This document shows positions 59,227 through 64,000 of a DNA stretch of 64,000 nt, in pieces; position 1 is the first letter of the stretch; every line of letters begins with the position of its first letter. The position numbers and the translations under genes were made by a program. A model generated the notes under the pieces. It was not told the DNA's origin and ran no database searches. It saw nothing but the letters and a program-made list of their open reading frames with translations. The DNA lies in the NCBI RefSeq assembly GCF_030268885.1, contig NZ_BSSA01000014.1:62001-126000 (forward strand), written 5' to 3'. Origin of the DNA: Kitasatospora phosalacinea (GTDB taxonomy: Bacteria; Actinomycetota; Actinomycetes; Streptomycetales; Streptomycetaceae).

Positions 59227-59525
59227 GCACGCCCGCACCCGTGCTGCCGGACCGGGCCGCGGTGGTGGCGATGCTCGCGACCTTCGGGCAGCGGGCCGCG
59301 GAGAGCGTGCCCGAGCACCTCGGCTCGCTCGAACTCACCTGGCTGACCGCCGAGTTCGAGCAGCGCTACGGAATCGAGCTGGAGCTCTCGGACGCACAGT
59401 TCGCCGCCGTCCGAACGGTGGACGACGCCGTCGCCCTGCTGCGCGCGGCCGTGCTCGCCGCCACCCCCGGCACCGCCCCGGCCCCCTCCCCCGGCACCGT
59501 CTCCGGCGGGGTCGCCCGGTCATGA
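59223..59525 (+). CDS. second acyl carrier protein, GSL-type site
   Basis: A 100-residue ACP-like protein. The attachment region VPEHLGSLELTWLTAEFEQR keeps the serine but has glycine for the preceding aspartate. A Pro-rich tail of about 20 residues follows. It overlaps both neighbours by 4 nt, so it is made in step with the first ACP and the ketosynthase. Paired, non-identical ACPs are typical of aryl-polyene-type systems. Confidence 0.82.
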   Translation: MSTPAPVLPDRAAVVAMLATFGQRAAESVPEHLGSLELTWLTAEFEQRYGIELELSDAQFAAVRTVDDAVALLRAAVLAATPGTAPAPSPGTVSGGVARS

Positions 59526-60631
59526 GCAGCAGCGCACCGCCGGCCGGACGGCCGGTGTTCACCGGCCTCGGGGTGCTCAGCGCCTTCGGCGCCGGGCCCG
59601 CCCCGCTGGCCGCCGCGACCGCCGGAGGCTCCGCCGCCGGGTTCGCCGCGGTGACCCGCTTCGACGTCGCCCGGCGCGGCACCCGGCGGGCCGCCCTGCT
59701 GGCCGATCCGCCGCCGCTCGCCGAGGCGGTGCTCGGCGCCCTCGCCGACGCCTGCGCGCAGTCCGAACCCCCCTCCGGTGCACCGCTGTTGCTCGCCCTG
59801 CACAGCGACCTGCACACCCGTGAGGTGGCCGCGGAGGTGGCCCGGGGCGCCGCCGCCCTCGGCCTGGCCGGGGTGGCCCGGGTCTACACCGGCGCCTGCG
59901 TGGCGGCCGCCACCGCGGTGGCCGACGCGGCCGCGCTGGTCGGCTCCGGCCGCCACCCCCGGGTGGTGGTCGCGGCCGGGCACCTGGTGGAGCCCGGCGT
60001 CTTCGCGGCCTTCGACGCGGGCCGGGCGCTGGCCCGCGACGGCGAGTTGCGGCCGTTCAGCAGCGGACGCAGCGGCACCCTGCTCGGGGACGCCGCGGCG
60101 GCCGTGGTCGTCGAGGCGGACACCGCCGCCGCCGCGCGCGGTGTCCGCCCGCTGGCCCGGCTGGCGGGCTGGGGCCGCTCGGGGGATGCCCACCACGTGT
60201 GCCGTCCGCGGCCGGACGGGGCGGGCGTGGCCCGGGCCGTCCGGTCCGCGCTGGCCCGGGCGGGGGTCGCCCCGTCCGAGGTGGGCTACGTCAACGCCAA
60301 CGGCACCGGTTCGCCAGTGTCGGACATGGCGGAGGCGCGGGCGCTGCGCGAGGTGTTCGGCGAGGCGCTGAGCGGGCTGCCGGTCAGCTCCAGCAAGTCC
60401 GTGCACGGGCACGCCCTGGAGGCTTCCGCGCTGCTCGAACTCGTCGTCACCATCGGCGCGTTGGGCAGCGGACGGTTGCCGGTCAACGCGGGCTGGCTGG
60501 GGCCGGACCCGGAGATCGGGCTGAACCTGGTGCTGTCCGGACCCCGGCAGGACGCCCGTCCGCGCTGCGCGCTGAGCCTGAACTCGGCGTTCGGCGGCGC
60601 CAACACCGCGCTCCTGGTGGCCGCCGCGTGA
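59522..60631 (+). CDS. beta-ketoacyl synthase with Asn at the first His position
   Basis: A 369-residue KAS I/II-fold protein. Cys126 is in VARVYTGACVAAATAVADAA. Where active enzymes have HGTGT, this has NANGTGSPVSD (Asn260). The second His is present: SSSKSVHGHALEASALLELV (His297). The C-terminus has LNSAFGGANTALLV. A C-N-H triad would impair decarboxylation; it may work as a starter-specific synthase, acyltransferase or chain-length partner. Shorter than FabF by about 40 residues. Coupled to the ACP and to the next gene. Confidence 0.85.
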   Translation: MSSSAPPAGRPVFTGLGVLSAFGAGPAPLAAATAGGSAAGFAAVTRFDVARRGTRRAALLADPPPLAEAVLGALADACAQSEPPSGAPLLLALHSDLHTREVAAEVARGAAALGLAGVARVYTGACVAAATAVADAAALVGSGRHPRVVVAAGHLVEPGVFAAFDAGRALARDGELRPFSSGRSGTLLGDAAAAVVVEADTAAAARGVRPLARLAGWGRSGDAHHVCRPRPDGAGVARAVRSALARAGVAPSEVGYVNANGTGSPVSDMAEARALREVFGEALSGLPVSSSKSVHGHALEASALLELVVTIGALGSGRLPVNAGWLGPDPEIGLNLVLSGPRQDARPRCALSLNSAFGGANTALLVAAA

Positions 60632-61185
60632 ACCGCCTGCGCACCCTCGCCACCGTCCGCTGGCCCGACGGCGAGCCGCCGCCCCCGCTGCCCGGCTTCC
60701 CGGCCTCGACCTTCAACCCGCTGGTCGCGGCCGTCGCCGAGCGCTGCCTGGCCGCGCACTACGGCGAGCCCGGGCCGCCGCGCCGCACCGGTCTGCTGCT
60801 CGCCAGCGCCGGGGGCGACCGCGCCACCGCGCTGGCCATCGACACCGCCGCCGCGGGGCACCGGATGCCGCCGCTGCTGTTCTTCCAGTCCAACCCGAAC
60901 GCCGTCCTCGGGTACGTCGCCGCCCGCTGGCAGCTGACCGGCCCGGTCGTCGCGGTCAGCCCGCCGGAGGCCGCTGCGCCCGGTGAAGTCCCTTCGGACG
61001 CCCTGGAGTTGGCCGCGCTGCTGCTCGCCGACGGCGACGCCGACCACGTCCTGGTGATCACCGCGGAGCAGGCCGAACCCGCCGCGCAGGCCGGGCCCGC
61101 CACGCAGGCCGGGCCCGCCGAAGCTGCCGAAGCCACCGGGGCCGCCGACCGGGCCGCCGCCGTCCTGGTCGCCGCCGCCCCCTGA
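60628..61185 (+). CDS. Ketoacyl-synt_2/chain-length-factor-like protein
   Basis: A 185-residue ketosynthase-like fragment. STFNPLVAAVAERCLAAHYG, GLLLASAGGDRATALAIDTA, LLFFQSNPNAVLGYVAARWQ and LELAALLLADGDADHVLVIT match the short proteins of aryl-polyene clusters annotated as beta-ketoacyl synthase chain length factor (Ketoacyl-synt_2). There is no active-site cysteine in the expected position. It would pair with a ketosynthase to set chain length. GTGA overlap with the ketosynthase gene. Confidence 0.72.
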   Translation: MNRLRTLATVRWPDGEPPPPLPGFPASTFNPLVAAVAERCLAAHYGEPGPPRRTGLLLASAGGDRATALAIDTAAAGHRMPPLLFFQSNPNAVLGYVAARWQLTGPVVAVSPPEAAAPGEVPSDALELAALLLADGDADHVLVITAEQAEPAAQAGPATQAGPAEAAEATGAADRAAAVLVAAAP

Positions 61186-61279
61186 GCCACCTCGTCCGCA
61201 CGCGTCCGCCCCCGGACGCCGCACCGCACCACACCGCACCCGCACGGCCAGCGCCGTGGTCCATGGGAGGACCCACACC

Positions 61280-62938
61280 GTGAGCACCCGCAGTATTCGC
61301 AGCCTCCTGGCGAGCGACCCGGACGTCGGCGCCGGGAACGTGCTGACCAGCAGGATCGCCCTGGGCACCGGCCTCGACGACCCGCTGCTGAGCTTCGACA
61401 CCGCGGTGGACGGCCGCGCCGCCGGGGAGCCGCTCACCCTGCGCGGGGCCGACCGCGCCGTCCGCGCCCGGGCCGCCGCGCTGCACGCCCTCGGGGTCGG
61501 CCGACGGGACGTGGTGGTGGTGTACGCCTCCGCCGCCGCCGACCAGGTGCTGTCCTTCCTGGCGCTGGCCCGGCTCGGCGCGATCCCGGCGCTGCTCAAC
61601 CCGGGGGTGGAGGGCGAGCGCGCGGCCCGCTACGTCGCCCGCCTGGGCGCCGTCGGCATCCTCACCGACCCCGCGCACCGGGCCGAACTGGCCGGGCACG
61701 ACCCGGCGGCGCCCGTCCTCGCCGACGCCGCCGAACTCGCCGACGGCGACCCGGAGTCGGCGCCCGCCCCGTACCGGCACCACCCGGACGACCCGGTGGC
61801 GATCACCCACTCCTCCGGCACCACGGGGATGCCCAAGGCCGTGGTGCACTCGCACGCCAGCCTGTACGCGGCGATCCGGCACCGCGCCGCGCTGCCCCGT
61901 CCGCAGGGCATCGACCGGGTGCTGAGCGCGCTGCCCGCCGCGCACGCCGCGACGCTGATCGCGCTCAACCTGGCGCTCAGCTTCCACTCCCGGCTGCACC
62001 TGATCTCGCAGCAGACCGGCCCGGCGGTGCTGGAGGCGATCGAGCGCTGGCAGCCGCAGAGCGTGTTCGGCTTCGCCACCACCTGGGCCGACCTGGCCCG
62101 GCAGGACCTCTCGGCCCGCGACCTGTCCTCGGTCGGCCTGTGGTGGAACACCGGCGACTGCGCGCACGAGGCGCACATCCGCCGCCTGATCGCGCAGGGC
62201 TCGCGGGAGACCGTCACCCGCGAGGGCCGCGGCCGCCTGCCGGGCTCGGTGTTCGTGGACGGCCTCGGCTCGACCGAGATGGGCCACTCGCACTTCCACA
62301 TCACCCACGCGCCGGGCACCGAGAAGTACGGCCGCTGCGTGGGCCGCCCGCACGCCTTCGTCGACTGCGAGGTGGTCGGCCCGGACGGCGAGCCGCTCGG
62401 CCCCGGCGAGGTCGGCGAACTCGCCACCGCCTCACCGACGTTGGCGCCAGGCTACTGGAACGACTCGGTCACCACCTACCGCACCCGGCTGCGCGGCCGC
62501 TTCCTCACCGGCGACCTGATGTACCGCGACGAGGACGGCTACTACTACCACGTCGACCGGCTGGTCGACTCGGTCGACCTCGGCGGCGGCCGACGGCTGT
62601 ACACCGCGATGTCCGAGGAGCGGGTGCTGGCCGACGTCCCCGGCGTGCAGGACTGCACGGTCGTCGCGGTCGAGGACGGCGGGCGGGTGGTCACCGACGT
62701 GCTGCTGCTCCTCGCGGACGGCGCCGACCGGGCCGCGGACCGCACCGCGGAGGTGCTGGCCGCGCTCGACGGGCCCACCGCCGCGACCGTCCGCTCGGTG
62801 CTGGTGGTCGACGAGGCGGACATCCCGCTCGGCCCGACCGGCAAGGTCCGCAAGGTGCTGCTGCGCGAGCGCCACCTCGCCGCGGCGGCCCCTGCCGAGG
62901 CCCTTCCGGCAGGCGCCCTTCCGACGGGCGCCCGGTGA
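61280..62938 (+). CDS. AMP-dependent acyl-CoA/ACP synthetase
   Basis: A 552-residue ANL-superfamily enzyme. A3 is VAITHSSGTTGMPKAVVHSH, A5 is VFVDGLGSTEMGHSHFHITH, A7 is RFLTGDLMYRDEDGYYYHVD, and the A10 lysine is in PLGPTGKVRKVLLRERH. Its A8 region (DSVDLGGGRRLYTAMSEERV) departs from the usual GGxKV, so the partner-binding surface may differ. The second ligase of the operon; it may activate an intermediate or the aryl unit. It overlaps the final ketosynthase gene (GTGA). Confidence 0.87.
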   Translation: MSTRSIRSLLASDPDVGAGNVLTSRIALGTGLDDPLLSFDTAVDGRAAGEPLTLRGADRAVRARAAALHALGVGRRDVVVVYASAAADQVLSFLALARLGAIPALLNPGVEGERAARYVARLGAVGILTDPAHRAELAGHDPAAPVLADAAELADGDPESAPAPYRHHPDDPVAITHSSGTTGMPKAVVHSHASLYAAIRHRAALPRPQGIDRVLSALPAAHAATLIALNLALSFHSRLHLISQQTGPAVLEAIERWQPQSVFGFATTWADLARQDLSARDLSSVGLWWNTGDCAHEAHIRRLIAQGSRETVTREGRGRLPGSVFVDGLGSTEMGHSHFHITHAPGTEKYGRCVGRPHAFVDCEVVGPDGEPLGPGEVGELATASPTLAPGYWNDSVTTYRTRLRGRFLTGDLMYRDEDGYYYHVDRLVDSVDLGGGRRLYTAMSEERVLADVPGVQDCTVVAVEDGGRVVTDVLLLLADGADRAADRTAEVLAALDGPTAATVRSVLVVDEADIPLGPTGKVRKVLLRERHLAAAAPAEALPAGALPTGAR

Positions 62939-64000
62939 CCCGGGCCGGACGGCCGGGCGCCGTCGTCACCGGCATCGGGATGGTCACCTCGCTGGGCCGC
63001 GAGCCCGGGGAGGTGTTCGCGGCGCTGGCCTCCGGGCGCAGCGGCATCACCGCCGTGCCGGAGGACCACGTCGCGCACGGCTGGCTGCCCGCCGCCGGGA
63101 TCGCCCCGCACGTCGACGGCCGGGAGGTGCTGCCGCCGACCGAGACCCGCTGCGTGGACCGCTTCGTGCTGCTGGCGATGGCCGCCGCGGACGCCGCGCT
63201 GGCCGACGCCGCGCTGGTGGTCGGCCGCGACGTCGACGCCCGGCGCACCGCCGTGGTGCTGGGCACCGGTGGCGGCGGCCTGGAGACGTACGAGCAGCAG
63301 GCGGGCCGCCGCCGGGAGCGCGGCCGTCCCGGTGTCAGCCCGTACCTGCTGCCCGGGATGCTCTCCAACATGGCGACCGCCCGGATCGCGATCAAGCACG
63401 GCGTCCGCGGCTTCAGCACCGCGATCGTCACGGCCTGCGCGGCCGGCGCCCAGGCGGTGGCCGAAGGGCTGCGGCTGGTCCGGGCCGGTGACGCGGACGT
63501 GGTGGTGTGCGGCGGGACGGACGCCTCGCTGCACCCGACGATCGTCTCCGCCTTCGCCAACGCCCGTGCGCTGGCCCAGGGTTGGGACGACCCGACACAG
63601 GCGTCCCGGCCGTTCGACGCCCGCCGCAACGGCTTCGTGCTGGGCGACGGCAGCGCCGTCCTGGTGCTGGAGAGCGCCGAGCACGCGGCCGCCCGCGGCG
63701 CGGCCGGGTACGCCGAGCTGATCGGCTGGGGCGCCAGCACCGACGCCCACCACCCGACCATGCCGCGCCCCGACGGCGAGGGCGCCGCCGACGCGATGCG
63801 CGCCGCGATCGCCGACGCCGGGCTGGCCGCGTCCGAGATCGGCTACGTCAACGCGCACGGCACCGGCACCAGGCTCGGCGACCTGGCCGAATCGGCGGCG
63901 CTGCACGCGGTGTTCGGCGCGCACCGGCCCGCCGTCAGCTCCACCAAGGGCGCCACCGGCCACCTGCTGGGCGCGGCCGGGGCGGTGGAGGCCGCGGTGA
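62935..64000 (+). CDS. canonical beta-ketoacyl-ACP synthase (FabF type), 3' end outside
   Basis: The first 355 residues are seen; the end lies beyond the window. The complete triad is present: Cys168 in TAIVTACAAGAQAVAEGLRL, His308 in YVNAHGTGTRLGDLAE and His343 in SSTKGATGHLLGAAGAVEAA. This makes it the likely elongating ketosynthase of the cluster. It starts at a GTG overlapping the preceding synthetase gene, so it belongs to the same seven-gene operon. Ketoreductase and dehydratase genes are expected to follow. Confidence 0.9.
   Translation, partial: MTRAGRPGAVVTGIGMVTSLGREPGEVFAALASGRSGITAVPEDHVAHGWLPAAGIAPHVDGREVLPPTETRCVDRFVLLAMAAADAALADAALVVGRDVDARRTAVVLGTGGGGLETYEQQAGRRRERGRPGVSPYLLPGMLSNMATARIAIKHGVRGFSTAIVTACAAGAQAVAEGLRLVRAGDADVVVCGGTDASLHPTIVSAFANARALAQGWDDPTQASRPFDARRNGFVLGDGSAVLVLESAEHAAARGAAGYAELIGWGASTDAHHPTMPRPDGEGAADAMRAAIADAGLAASEIGYVNAHGTGTRLGDLAESAALHAVFGAHRPAVSSTKGATGHLLGAAGAVEAAV

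Noticed and set aside
1..64000. CRISPR arrays, tRNA genes, insertion sequences or phage genes
   Set aside because: No regularly spaced repeats with unique spacers, no cloverleaf-type sequence, and no transposase or integrase motif was seen on reading both strands.

Overview
The window is very GC-rich (third codon positions almost always G or C), uses GTG and TTG starts freely and packs genes on both strands. It carries DUF5999, DUF6204, a HelD/HelR-type RNA-polymerase ATPase, an AfsR/SARP regulator and a DUF2510 protein. All of this points to a filamentous actinomycete of the Streptomycetaceae (Streptomyces or Kitasatospora). No rRNA, tRNA, CRISPR array, insertion sequence or prophage gene was seen.

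Positions 1 to about 40.6 kb look like ordinary chromosome with accessory small operons. In order: a truncated PHP-domain protein; an AurF-like di-iron oxygenase with an MFS exporter; a TerD-domain protein; purB; a HelD/HelR-like ATPase; DUF6204 and DUF2797 proteins; a MarR regulator; an overlapping DUF3037 plus HipA-kinase pair; a type II NADH dehydrogenase; a MocR/GntR regulator divergent from two flavin-binding split-barrel proteins; a sugar porter; a dienelactone hydrolase whose 3' end is partly duplicated downstream; a second MFS exporter; an MBL hydrolase divergent from a TetR regulator; a CPBP protease; a glutamate-cysteine ligase family enzyme; DUF5999; a GNAT enzyme and a small kinase; SseB; a beta-lactamase-fold serine hydrolase followed by a leaderless binding protein; an amino-acid deaminase/aldolase; a YciI/ECF-sigma pair; DUF2510; a glutamine-amidotransferase-like hydrolase; a ChrA chromate transporter; a CDF metal exporter; and a 5'-3' exonuclease.

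From about 40.8 kb to the right edge the genes form the left part of a biosynthetic gene cluster that continues past the window. It opens with a divergent regulator pair (orphan LuxR and SARP) whose shared intergenic region holds an AT-rich inverted repeat, tandem 11-bp repeats and a strong leader hairpin. Next come an unrecognised 434-residue protein (possibly DUF6271) with a GNAT enzyme. A leftward four-gene operon follows: KAS III-like enzyme, ACP, cysteine-less ketosynthase-like protein and 4'-phosphopantetheinyl transferase. A rightward operon holds an ACP-like protein without the usual serine, a glycosyltransferase and a DrrAB-type ABC exporter. A leftward operon holds an FMN alpha-hydroxy-acid oxidase, an HSL-type esterase and an HpgT-like aminotransferase. 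The final rightward operon is adenylate-forming ligase, ACP, ACP, ketosynthase, a short Ketoacyl-synt_2/chain-length-factor-like protein, a second AMP-ligase and a canonical ketosynthase cut by the window edge.

Reading these together (inference): the ligases activate an acyl or aryl starter onto discrete carrier proteins, dissociated type II ketosynthases extend it in the manner of aryl-polyene/ladderane-type systems, and the oxidase plus aminotransferase could supply a phenylglycine or benzoylformate unit. The glycosyltransferase would decorate the product and the ABC transporter export it. Ketoreductase and dehydratase genes expected for such a system are not in the window and would have to lie to the right. 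A near-perfect DasR-type site (dre) sits between the oxidase and ligase operons, suggesting N-acetylglucosamine-linked control.
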